From an uncultured Prevotellaceae bacterium (GTDB taxonomy: Bacteria; Bacteroidota; Bacteroidia; Bacteroidales; Bacteroidaceae), in assembly GCA_902775605.1 (NCBI GenBank), contig CACYNE010000001.1, positions 62,001 to 126,000 on the forward strand: 64,000 nucleotides of DNA, written 5' to 3'. A program made the position numbers and the translations under genes. The notes below the pieces were generated by a model, which had not been told where the DNA came from, made no database searches, and saw only the letters and a program-made list of their open reading frames with translations. Below, piece after piece: positions 12,001 through 17,014 of the stretch (position 1 is its first letter; each line of letters opens with the position of its first letter).

Positions 12001-13689
12001 TATGGTGGCGGTAAGGGTATTGCCACAGACCGTTACAATGAGGCCTTCTGTGCTAACGTCGGTTCTACAGAGATTAACATCAACTTTACATCAGACGAGA
12101 CTACTCTTGATCCTAAGACCTATATGAATACTGGTGATTGTATTGCCGGTGCTGTCTATGGCGGTGGCGAGAATGGTCATGTCATGGGTGACACTAAAGT
12201 GACACTTACCAATGGTCTGATTGGTCATGCTCTCTATGGAGGCGGTAGCGGTAAGGCAAAATACCTGAAGGAAGGAATGCTCAAGCTTGGTGCTCTGGAA
12301 GGATCTGCAAATCCTAAGGATTACTATTCGCGTAAAATCTACAGCATCACGGCCGGTAAGGTGTTTGGTAACACATCTGTAGAGATGACCGGCGGCTATG
12401 TAGTGCGCAACGTCTTTGGCGGTGGAACCATGGGCTCGGTTGGTAAGGGTAACTATGCTGGTGGTACAGATGACTATTCGTATTACTTTGTACCCGCACA
12501 TGACAATGTCGCGGAAAAGACCTACAACGGCTATGGAGAGGCACTTAATGGACCACTTTGGACCAGTTCGTACAATCCTAATGATGCAAATAGCGTCAAA
12601 GATGATGCATGGCATTTCTTGAACAGCGGAAAATGTTCTGTCAAGATTACTGGCGGTACCGTAGGATATATTGATGAAAGTGATCCTACTAAGAGCATGA
12701 AGGATAACCTGCCTTACGGCAACGTCTTTGGCGGCTGTCGTGGTGAGGCTGCGCCAAATATCACAGATTCTCCACGCTATATCTACTGCCCAGAGTTCTT
12801 CCTAGGCTATGCCAATGAGACGGAAGTGACGATAGGTAAGAAGCGTTCTGACTTTGATTCAGATGAGGCCTATACGACCTATATTGATGACCAATACTTC
12901 GGTGAAGACGGACACGCTCCTAAGATCCTTGGCTCCGTCTATGGCGGTGGTCAGGACGGACACATTCGTCGCGATGCTCATGTTATTATCAATAACGGAG
13001 AGATAGGTAAGGCCTTTACTTATGCAAACAGGAAACTCCTGAAGACCATTCCTGACGGAACTACTGAAGTAGAGGCACAAGCAATTGTCTCTGACCTCGA
13101 TGATGCTCAATGGCTGCATCGCGGCAATATTTATGGAGCAGGTTCTGGTATCGGTAAGTATAAGTATGATTTCAGATATGACGGGGACACCGATGATAAT
13201 GGCCAGGATGAAGATCATACTGTGAAATATCATGGTAACCCCATCAAGGAAGAAGACTACAGTACCTCTGCCGGTTCTGTGACCCGCTTCACGAAAGTTG
13301 AGATTAATGGTGGCACCATCCATCGTAATGTCTATGGCGGTGGTTCGTTGGCCAGCGTTGGTCCTCCCACCATTCCACCAACGAGAACTGACATGGCCGA
13401 TAAGAAGGGAGCTCCCACTGGTAATCATGGCTCAGGTTGGCAATCGCTTTGCGAAGTCATCATCAAGAGTATGATTGGTTCGCCTACTAATTATCAAAAT
13501 TTCTATGGCGGTGAGGTCTTTGGCGCCAGCCGTGGTAACGCTGAACTTGGTGAATCGTTTGCCAACGTGGTTTGGACACTGGTGAATATCATAAACGGTG
13601 CCAACATCAAGGGCAACGTTTATGGCGGTGGTGACAACGGTATTGTGAAGATGGATACCGATGTACAGATTGGTGGAGACAGCGAATAG
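1..13689 (+). CDS. Giant VYGGG-repeat protein, probable beta-solenoid surface or secreted protein (5' partial)
   Basis: The reading frame is open from base 1, so the true start lies upstream; the visible part is 4,562 codons ending in TAG. I count 83 copies of a motif of the form V/I-Y/F-G-G-G-x-x-G, one about every 55 residues, usually after a beta-rich stretch such as V-T-I-x-G-G-x-I. Alternating short hydrophobic strands and Gly turns suggest a right-handed beta-solenoid, as in large adhesins. This is inference, because I recognise no named family. The units form two super-repeats (64-6951 and 6952-13689) with the same unit order. There is no membrane segment and no T9SS-type C-terminal domain: the protein stops in a repeat unit. 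The signal peptide, if any, is outside the window. A strong hairpin follows the stop. Function is unknown; cell-surface structure or adhesion is the most plausible role. Confidence 0.8.
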   Translation, partial: TGGIIGHLSDNSANDYLGGNVYGGGLGRLASNTETAVEAMVYGDIEVKVDGTAFIQRLKSPGTNLNDVPFSGRVFGCNNLNGTPKGNVTVTVSKTIPIVNGVVGTNHDENRFEIHSVYGGGNLASYMPADGKKTKVIIDGCDDTFIEKVFGGGNSASVPATDVVILGSGYIGYAFGGGNGADMIYKNGTWEPNDGAPIFGNASIIAVGGKIGMVFSGSDTKGTVYGSATVKLSSEGSVGYTSDCALKITNTYGAGRGADIAGDVNLIVSTCSANDAIERVFGGSYDANIRGDVNLTITSGVFTSVFGGNDHGGYIGGNINVNIEETDNCDKPIVIQYLYGGGREAAYPGANAKNISGADVTSGNITVNVKSATRIDNVYGGSYRAQINGNTEVNINMITGNEAGHPISFPESYRGDQIPNVLNPTIEYNSVSVTYPDPDVEGSTGSSVTGYYIITGTDEEGHDIYTKITYQDAKAQSGITYYRLMMSGTIKNDIGTIGNVYGGSFESQIFGSSTVNIGTETEIDIMKRAAAGATDPDTHESIPVGTILDTNGKSIYDNNGKIRDGITIATVSKPVVGAHITGSVYGGGDQGDVGIEYDTNNNNAINIVGGTFVNIGAVKGAEIMDGEKHTGEYNYSSVTLTPDDSGVIIAGNVYGGGKGLANTFKCDKGMVGHTNVGIGNGTIGTINNGTLTAGTGNVYGGGEIGRTEGSTSVKIGTETGTSAPVIGGNVFGAGKGKNTHGYSALTRGNSTVTIQSSAVIGHSVYGGGEVASVGRYNVNAAGMPESLANQGSGYCTVTVKGDAEIGPDNMTMPTFDGNVFGGGKGVLPYENVTGDPYRIKPNNTEQWFTETRYEKESTQLADYEAAYLKYIETLALATQTYVTIDGNAFIKGSVYGGSENGIVQHDTQVTISGGQIGNGWNPTLNNGAGGGINRPYNTTEWAYDVTSDDTKFLYECNSWPYGQAATNKYEPYDKYTNHIGDDGHTYYGNVFGGGSGKDPYSSGKWHENAGAVYGNTNVNITGGYILTNIYGGNEMTNVGKGASDTEHGKCTITFGGTARLGVPRTLTQIDAHPVTCYLFGGGKGDTRILFNKQTNVNDAIITITGGTIYGSVFGGGEDGHVMRHVTMTIGNNDGTGPKIGTWGTSYVDGNVFGGGRGFTGEAYTAGNVGGSIELNIKGGTMLGSVYGGGRLGSVGYGLYASTETGKYGVMQNDNVYDDGTTVSNFKRGYVTIDISGGTIGNNIEFIYQPTDKTKMPTTLFDADNRLMHTRGGNVYAGGMGRREKLDGEPFIEANDGIDWHKLGNVKSTKLTIRGTAWIKGNVFGGGEFGAVTGSHAVNEEINAGTEIIINGGTIGTVMGNGINNETISNATGSNDDTRYAFGSVYGGGYGTEKDVVDDPSTPSVNEATPLTTDINKFAALVNGNTYIKMTGGNVRASVFGGGEMAGVTGNTYVNVGGGEIGVGEVRAATTASGDKDYVLFGDWRMGNVYGGGKGSTNAVYSGLVAGNSNVKITASTETGEPFIYHNVYGGGAYGSVGTFTPNGEEYGVPNVWTSGGTAKVTINGGTIGINGWDNGMVNGSGRGDVSGPAGGDTYDKLAWVKDSYVTIGESGSPEIKGSVYGGGENGHNFGNATVDIKGGTIGVPSSDATWGSLNISTRGNVFGAGCGTDTYTDNNNKKRHNAMAGVVRCNTTVTVSGGHVYNSVYGGGSLGSVGTITNNPDEKDANNNWLYKHIATTNDGNSFYNFGLSWPYELVFAPNTGLATVNIKESAIIGEYNNQGEVVKGGYVFGGAKGTVDDGINDITEQRYAEALLANVRETRVTIGTTSGSLPTVRTVYGGGEDGHVNEDANVTINGGTIKRTVFGGGKGDSKFSTKLWSTTNKGHDKEYPANSEGEDIYSWTAGKVYGNTTVTMNDGSVGYFIYGGGNLGSVGKGNYSGGVDDYFAAGYGELPSDDGNLWTTAYNANDENPTKDMAYHFLNSGKTTVNLFGGTVGTKSSGSDDEGIPYGSVFGGSRGKAAKDVGQLSPRYRYLPDFFLGYINKAVINIGDQTKMSDGSYTGPTIYGSIYGGGQDGHVRNSTEVKIYKGQINKQNDAADDAGRSGNVFGAGSGIGKFTDDDSKEKCSYASGSVTCTTLVEVNGGKIERSIYGGGAMASVGPPKMGPSDEQKAASDTKKSHSYTKVVINGGEVEGDVYGGSRGPSDSFLAEAFTRKNIPYDPYKFATDIWSDVIVSGGEIKGSVFGGGETGYVKCDVNVNILGGTIKTDVYGGGARANTNTSNLKQDNSDNNKWKWTDAAKTAKYTTAVNLQGGTIHGDAYGGGLGRKGSGTEGQEGYVSPVEALVYGNVTVELNNGVNTNQRGCVVSRIFGCNNLNGSPQGHVKVHVHATQPAGEGKTIKASDKLAKFKKHSEYTTTNYSELTTLATTVGINTAEAPFSTYLSTLSSGTDNEKKTALENIIEAIGKKKYDVLAVYGGGNLAAYTPMGPGAVPGTDTDINNITTDYLHTEENTEVIIDGCDLTSIKQVYGSGNAASAPATYVVVNGTYEIDEVFGGGNGADNYKLKEGSPAADVWYENPGAHVGYTQFAYYVKDRTQGTGEDEANKYKALVPTEADGNTEAAKAYRQAHYLYGTGVATTDIKGGKIHRVYGGSNEKGNISTTALSMYQGASDCPMDVDEAYGAGKNAGIDGTVDQRLKCAHGIKEMFGGAMNADVDNDINLTITNGSSLERVFGGNNTSGAINGTITVTIEEGGCEPIRIGELYAGGYLAPYSVYGYETESDGNGGTRYKTEEVPYIDTDGTIKTHTQRIPRTSGTAKRDPIINVISATKIDNIYGGGYQAKVVGNPHVNVNMTHGYVEVTKTEKTDSDPGTYAFEEDGKTYVYKDNAGNIYDKTTVNDFKVTLPIGEIGNIYGGGNLADIVGDTYVEIGTGEWINKNGEREMLGTTDDITTPTTFTYDATSEKWTYQKTTTAPVAVTDNSNISPAVPETPTPGQRVEGISEADGITTTTTFTYDSEQSKWTYEKTTTAPEAISGTPTPSRNAATITDNVFGGGKGKADNFLCDKAMVGVVNSDEGSTSVIVGNGEVRGNVYGGGEIGRIEKNTMVTIGLENGNSAPDIKGSVFGAGKGIYTHGYSGLVRGNSTVTVQNHAKVGRSVYGGGEMASVGKYSLNSEGMPVSLASDNKGICTVIVKDDVEVGPNDMKMTANDKADDTGYVFGGGRGVLPYKDPDYNVINFETESHQSPNPWRMNSNNKIQDYTDEAEYLKYIESLALATQTDVTIGGNAFIKGSVYGGSENGIVQHNTHVTIQDKCQIGNGYVQMADDGTLLESPVSVNRRYTDAEWAAGHLILGDDDRQELKDAVSTGTATHYQHSLPECASWEYKAPYAAYDILDLDENDKPKHATDGHTFYGNVFGGGSGLFPYKHNPTWTAKEGSNVDENGYSDGLWHEAAGAVYGNTLVEIKGGHILTSVYGGNEMTNVGKANDATSGLCTVKMSGGTLGVPRTLNQIAAHPVTCYLFGAGKGDQRINFNTSTNVNNVIVEVTDEARIYGSVFGGGEDGHVLSNVQLDVKNGKDITVGTDDNSVTYRYPYIGTTGTSYVDGNIFGAGRGFSGDAITAGSVGGNVEVNISDGTMLGSVYGGGRLASVGIGFNKVDDAHYGSFTEDETTGTNPKTHGHVTVNINGGTIGNNLENKEYEFEVETNGQTSAQIELAKNAGLQALKVNDKIPYTEFELYDSVLVNNSTTKYKYSYRTLHTKGGNVFGGSMGRLELIDGTPNPLWPQLGQSKTATVNISGNALIKSNVYGGAEMGTVRDKTYVTIGGKRNADGTITTLDEGTGGTVMRDVYGGGYGSIIVADNYKAIIDVNGGDGNGGTSFGYTPVQWSGIVGQETNVNIKGGRVLKSVYGGGEMASVGIIDYKITKNAESVADNEVKFSQTTGENPTYTKYSSIVKHVDEGNSFALSWPYEFSYIPGYDGKTNVTITGGRLGIKNGEIMNTDNGDVYGGGKGIATDRYNEAFCANVGSTEININFTSDETTLDPKTYMNTGDCIAGAVYGGGENGHVMGDTKVTLTNGLIGHALYGGGSGKAKYLKEGMLKLGALEGSANPKDYYSRKIYSITAGKVFGNTSVEMTGGYVVRNVFGGGTMGSVGKGNYAGGTDDYSYYFVPAHDNVAEKTYNGYGEALNGPLWTSSYNPNDANSVKDDAWHFLNSGKCSVKITGGTVGYIDESDPTKSMKDNLPYGNVFGGCRGEAAPNITDSPRYIYCPEFFLGYANETEVTIGKKRSDFDSDEAYTTYIDDQYFGEDGHAPKILGSVYGGGQDGHIRRDAHVIINNGEIGKAFTYANRKLLKTIPDGTTEVEAQAIVSDLDDAQWLHRGNIYGAGSGIGKYKYDFRYDGDTDDNGQDEDHTVKYHGNPIKEEDYSTSAGSVTRFTKVEINGGTIHRNVYGGGSLASVGPPTIPPTRTDMADKKGAPTGNHGSGWQSLCEVIIKSMIGSPTNYQNFYGGEVFGASRGNAELGESFANVVWTLVNIINGANIKGNVYGGGDNGIVKMDTDVQIGGDSE
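64..6951 (+). repeat. Super-repeat copy A inside the giant gene
   Basis: This copy starts at the GGGLGR unit (64) and runs to the equivalent unit at 6952. It holds about 46 VYGGG-type units. Landmark units in order are FGCNNLNG (~220), GGSENGI (~2685), GGGEDGH (~3345), GGGYGTE (~4150), a LSWPYE segment (~5245) and GPPKMGPS (~6475). Each has a partner in copy B. Confidence 0.85.
6952..13689 (+). repeat. Super-repeat copy B inside the giant gene
   Basis: This copy has about 37 units that match copy A one for one and in order: FGCNNLNG (~7105), GGSENGI (~9870), GGGEDGH (~10660), GGGYGSI (~11530), LSWPYE (~11880), GPPTIPPT (~13360). The offset to copy A is about 6.9 kb at both ends. It rises to about 7.4 kb and then drops by ~0.8 kb near 11707, where a block of copy A is missing. 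The copy ends about two units short because the gene stops. Confidence 0.85.
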
Positions 13690-13710
13690 AAACTGACTTC
13701 TTTTCTCCCT

Positions 13711-13750
13711 ACAGCCACGAATTTCATGGAAATGTGAAATTCGTGGCTGT
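13711..13750 (+). terminator. Rho-independent-type hairpin after the giant gene
   Basis: A perfect 16-bp stem (13711-13726 with 13735-13750) and an 8-nt loop begin 22 nt after the stop codon, followed by a modest T-rich stretch. It separates the giant gene from the cyd promoter at 13755. Confidence 0.8.
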
Positions 13751-13754
13751 GTTA

Positions 13755-13786
13755 TTTGGTCGTTTCAAAAAAAATACATATCTTTG
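13755..13786 (+). promoter_or_regulatory. Bacteroidota-type promoter of the DUF4492-cydAB cluster
   Basis: TTTG at 13755-13758 and TATCTTTG at 13779-13786 are separated by 20 nt, which matches the -33/-7 consensus of the Bacteroidota primary sigma factor. Its position rules out the upstream ATG at 13734 as the start of the next gene. Confidence 0.75.
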
Positions 13787-13811
13787 CGACACTAACCTAA
13801 AACAAAAGCCT

Positions 13812-14045
13812 ATGCGTAAAGACTGCTTTATAAGCAAAGCATTCCATCTTTACTATGACGGTTTCCGCAATATGACATTGGGGAAGACGCTATGGGCCAT
13901 CATCCTCATCAAACTGTTTATCATCTTCGTCATCCTGAAGATATTCTTCTTTCCGAACTATATCAAAGAACGGGCCAACGATGGCGACGAGCCTGAATTC
14001 GTGGCGAGCGAGATGATTGAGCGGGCCTCGCCCGAGGGGCCATAG
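13812..14045 (+). CDS. DUF4492 family small membrane protein upstream of cytochrome bd
   Basis: This is a 77-residue protein with one strong transmembrane helix (about residues 25-45, L-W-A-I-I-L-I-K-L-F-I-I-F) and an acidic C-terminus. Small proteins of this type are regularly found directly before cydA in Bacteroidota and are annotated DUF4492. The start at 13812 is chosen because the promoter -7 box ends at 13786. The gene is followed by a 9-nt tandem repeat and then cydA, so it is probably co-transcribed. A role in assembly or stability of the oxidase is inferred from context only. Confidence 0.8.
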   Translation: MRKDCFISKAFHLYYDGFRNMTLGKTLWAIILIKLFIIFVILKIFFFPNYIKERANDGDEPEFVASEMIERASPEGP

Positions 14046-14095
14046 GCCATAGAACCTATGGACCTATAAGACCTATATAGGCCAAAGGCCCTAAA
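14041..14095. repeat. ~9-nt tandem repeat before cydA
   Basis: Degenerate units of the form TATRRGACC are repeated with a period of about 9 nt. The array overlaps the last codons of the DUF4492 gene and fills most of the spacer to cydA. A related array lies between cydA and cydB. Confidence 0.6.
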
Positions 14096-14124
14096 AAGAT
14101 TTAATAACTAAATCCTTAAATAAT

Positions 14125-15762
14125 ATGACTAACCTACTATTAAGCATTGATGCTGGTACCATTGACTGGTCGAGGGCGCAGTTTGCACTCACAGCCATCT
14201 ACCACTGGCTCTTCGTTCCGCTGACTCTCGGCTTGGCGGTGATTATGGGCATTGCCGAGACCATCTATTACAAGAAGCGTACGGACTTCTGGAAGAAGAC
14301 GGCCCAGTTCTGGCAGCGTCTCTTTGGCGTGAACTTCGCCATGGGTGTGGCCACTGGCATCATCCTGGAGTTTGAGTTTGGCACCAACTGGAGTAACTAC
14401 TCATGGTTTGTGGGTGACATTTTCGGTGCCCCACTGGCCATAGAGGGCATCGTGGCCTTCTTCATGGAGAGTACCTTCGTGGCAGTGATGTTCTTCGGAT
14501 GGAAGAAGGTTTCAGCGGGATTCCATCTGGCCTCAACTTGGCTCACAGGTCTGGGTGCCACCATCTCTGCCTGGTGGATTCTCGTGGCGAATGCATGGAT
14601 GCAGTATCCCGTGGGATGCACGTTTAATCCTGACACCATGCGCAACGAGATGACCTCGTTCTTCGAAGTGGCCCTCTCGCCTTTCGCCATCGATAAGTTC
14701 TGCCATACCGTCATTTCCTCGTGGATTATCGGTGCTGTCTTTGTGATTGCCGTCAGTTGCTGGTATCTGCTGAAGAAGCGCCACATCTGCCTGGCCGTCC
14801 AGAGCATCAAGATTGCTGTCGTTGTGGGACTTATTGCTGCCATCGGTGCTGCTGTCACAGGTCATAAGAGCGGACAGACCGTGGCCCAGGTGCAACCAAT
14901 GAAACTGGCTGCGATGGAAGCCCTGTATAACGGTGGCAACGAGATGGACCTCACAATGATTGCGTGGATTAATCCGTTGGAACAGCCCAACTACACCAAG
15001 GAGAGTGAGCCTCCCTTGAAGATAGCCCTACCCTATGGTCTGTCGATGATGGCCACGAATACCCTTGAGGGCTATGTACCAGGTATCAACAACCTGCTGA
15101 ACGGCTATATCAAGGAAGATGGTACGATGGAGCCCTCTGCCGACGAGAAGATTGCACGTGGCAAACTGGCTATTCAGGCCCTGGCCGACTATCGCAAGGC
15201 GAAAGCCGAAGGAGCGAGTGAAGAAGACCTCAAATCACAGCTCTCGATCCTCGAAGAGAACTATCAGTATTTTGGTTATGGCTATGTCAAGGACAAGCAC
15301 GACCTGGTGCCCTCTATACCCATCAATTTCTGGGCTTTCCGCACGATGGTGGGACTGGGGTGTCTCTTTATCCTGTTCTTCGGACTGGTCATCATTCTTA
15401 TCTTTGACATTCCCTTTGTATCACTGGTGTTCCGTCGCCTACTGTCTGCCTTTGGTCTGCTGCCAGAGACAGCTTCTGACCAGACATCAGCAGCCGATGC
15501 CATGCCGCGCTGGCTCTGCTGGGCCGCCATCATCATGGTGCCACTGGCCTATATCGCCTCTGAGAGTGGCTGGTTGCTGGCTGAGTTTGGACGTCAGCCT
15601 TGGACCATCCAGGACATGCTGCCCACATGGGTTGCTGTCAGCGACCTGCAATCGACCAGCGTCATGATCACCTTCTTCCTCTTCCTCATTCTCTTCACCA
15701 CCATGCTGGCTGTAGAGATTAGCATTTTGCTGAAGCAGATTAAAAAGGGGCCGGAACTGTAA
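14125..15762 (+). CDS. cydA: Cytochrome bd ubiquinol oxidase subunit I
   Basis: This 545-residue polytopic membrane protein carries the haems and the quinol site of cytochrome bd, the high-affinity oxidase that reduces O2 to water. The haem ligands can be placed by family comparison: H27 (b595) in the Q-F-A-L-T-A-I-Y-H motif, H194 (b558) in K-F-C-H-T-V and M408 (b558) in F-W-A-F-R-T-M-V-G. E107 and E115 in the E-G-x-x-A-F-F-M-E-S-T-F helix correspond to the conserved acidic residues of the proton/haem d region. The GRQPW motif is also present. It forms an operon with DUF4492 and cydB. In an anaerobe it would serve O2 scavenging or nanaerobic respiration. Confidence 0.97.
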   Translation: MTNLLLSIDAGTIDWSRAQFALTAIYHWLFVPLTLGLAVIMGIAETIYYKKRTDFWKKTAQFWQRLFGVNFAMGVATGIILEFEFGTNWSNYSWFVGDIFGAPLAIEGIVAFFMESTFVAVMFFGWKKVSAGFHLASTWLTGLGATISAWWILVANAWMQYPVGCTFNPDTMRNEMTSFFEVALSPFAIDKFCHTVISSWIIGAVFVIAVSCWYLLKKRHICLAVQSIKIAVVVGLIAAIGAAVTGHKSGQTVAQVQPMKLAAMEALYNGGNEMDLTMIAWINPLEQPNYTKESEPPLKIALPYGLSMMATNTLEGYVPGINNLLNGYIKEDGTMEPSADEKIARGKLAIQALADYRKAKAEGASEEDLKSQLSILEENYQYFGYGYVKDKHDLVPSIPINFWAFRTMVGLGCLFILFFGLVIILIFDIPFVSLVFRRLLSAFGLLPETASDQTSAADAMPRWLCWAAIIMVPLAYIASESGWLLAEFGRQPWTIQDMLPTWVAVSDLQSTSVMITFFLFLILFTTMLAVEISILLKQIKKGPEL

Positions 15763-15774
15763 ATTATAGGATAG

Positions 15775-15822
15775 ATAGGACTAATAGGACCTATAGGACT
15801 TATAAGACTTATAAGACCCATA
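15775..15822. repeat. 9-nt tandem repeat between cydA and cydB
   Basis: Five consecutive 9-mers of the form ATARGACNN fill the spacer. The sequence resembles the array at 14041-14095, so both spacers around cydA carry related arrays. Confidence 0.75.
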
Positions 15823-15835
15823 AAAAATAATAGCT

Positions 15836-17014
15836 ATGACATACACATTTTTGCAACACTACTGGTGCTTCATCGTTTCTTTGCTGGGAGCACTGCTTGT
15901 CTTTCTGATGTTTGTCCAGGGAGCCAACTCCATCATATTCACACTGGGAAAGACAGACCAGGAACGACGACTGCTTATCAACTCAACTGGTCGTAAGTGG
16001 GAGTTCACATTCACCACACTGGTCACCTTTGGCGGAGCATTCTTTGCCTCGTTCCCCCTGTTCTATAGCACGAGCTTTGGCGGTGCCTATTGGCTGTGGA
16101 TGCTGATACTCTTCTCCTTCGTGCTTCAGGCCGTGAGTTATGAGTTCCAGAACAAGCTGGGCAATTTCCTTGGTCCCAAGACCTTCCAGTGTTTCCTGGT
16201 GCTTAACGGCATCCTGGGTCCGCTGCTCCTTGGCGGTGCTGTGGCAACCTTCTTCGAGGGTTCGAACTTCATTGTTGAGAAAGGTAATCTGGTGAACTCA
16301 CAACTCTCATCTCTCAACGCTCAACTTGAGATTACCCCTATCATCAGCCGATGGGCTAATGCCTCGCACGGTCTTGATGCCCTGCTCAATCCGTGGATAC
16401 TCGTATTTGGTATAGCCGTGCTGTTCTTAGCTCGCACGCTGGGCATCCTCTATATCAGGAACAATGTCAATGATGAAAACATCCTCAAGCGTAGTCGTTA
16501 CCAGTTGGCAGGCTCTGCCGTGGTCTTCGTGGTGCTCTTCGTGACCTATCTGGTTCATCTGCTCCTGAAGGACGGCTTTGCATACGACGACAACGGCACC
16601 ATCTTTATGGAGCCTAACAAATATCTGCATAACATGATAGATATGTGGTATCTCACCGTCGTACTGCTGATAGGCGTCGTGCTGGTGCTCTACGGTATTG
16701 TCTCAGAAATCCTGAAACAGGATGCTCAAACATCAAAAGGCATTTGGTTTGCAGGCATCGGCACCGTACTCACCGTTGTTCCCCTGTTGCTTCTGTCAGC
16801 ATGGAACCACACGGCCTATTATCCCTCGACAGCCGACCTGCAGTCTTCACTGACACTCGAGAACTCGTGCAGCAGCTATTTCACGCTGAACACGATGTTC
16901 TGGGTATCACTACTCGTACCGTTCGTACTGGCCTACATCGTGTATGCCTGGCGAAAGATAGACAGTAAGAAGATTGACCAGGCAGAGATTGCTGCCGATG
17001 ACCACGCATATTGA
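15836..17014 (+). CDS. cydB: Cytochrome bd ubiquinol oxidase subunit II
   Basis: This 392-residue protein has eight or nine predicted membrane helices and partners CydA in the bd oxidase. The N-terminus (Y-W-C-F-I-V-S-L-L-G-A-L-L-V-F) and the G-L-x-A-L-L-N-P-W region fit the Bacteroidota CydB family. An insert of about 15 residues around residues 153-167 (V-N-S-Q-L-S-S-L-N-A-Q-L) is encoded by a heptanucleotide array and is not expected in the family. Its stop codon is immediately adjacent to the stop of the convergent kinase gene, with no spacer. Confidence 0.96.
   Translation: MTYTFLQHYWCFIVSLLGALLVFLMFVQGANSIIFTLGKTDQERRLLINSTGRKWEFTFTTLVTFGGAFFASFPLFYSTSFGGAYWLWMLILFSFVLQAVSYEFQNKLGNFLGPKTFQCFLVLNGILGPLLLGGAVATFFEGSNFIVEKGNLVNSQLSSLNAQLEITPIISRWANASHGLDALLNPWILVFGIAVLFLARTLGILYIRNNVNDENILKRSRYQLAGSAVVFVVLFVTYLVHLLLKDGFAYDDNGTIFMEPNKYLHNMIDMWYLTVVLLIGVVLVLYGIVSEILKQDAQTSKGIWFAGIGTVLTVVPLLLLSAWNHTAYYPSTADLQSSLTLENSCSSYFTLNTMFWVSLLVPFVLAYIVYAWRKIDSKKIDQAEIAADDHAY
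16295..16325. repeat. In-frame heptanucleotide array inside cydB
   Basis: Four degenerate 7-mers of the AACTCTC type, plus 3 nt, encode the V-N-S-Q-L-S-S-L-N-A-Q loop. The same heptamer type occurs inside clpB. Confidence 0.7.

Noticed and set aside
1..13689. Regular repeats as a CRISPR array
   Set aside because: The repeats are one open reading frame with protein-level periodicity of about 55 codons and lack constant repeat/spacer lengths. No cas gene is present.
13734..13811. Longer start for the DUF4492 protein
   Set aside because: The -33/-7 promoter lies within that stretch, and part of it is the terminator stem of the giant gene.
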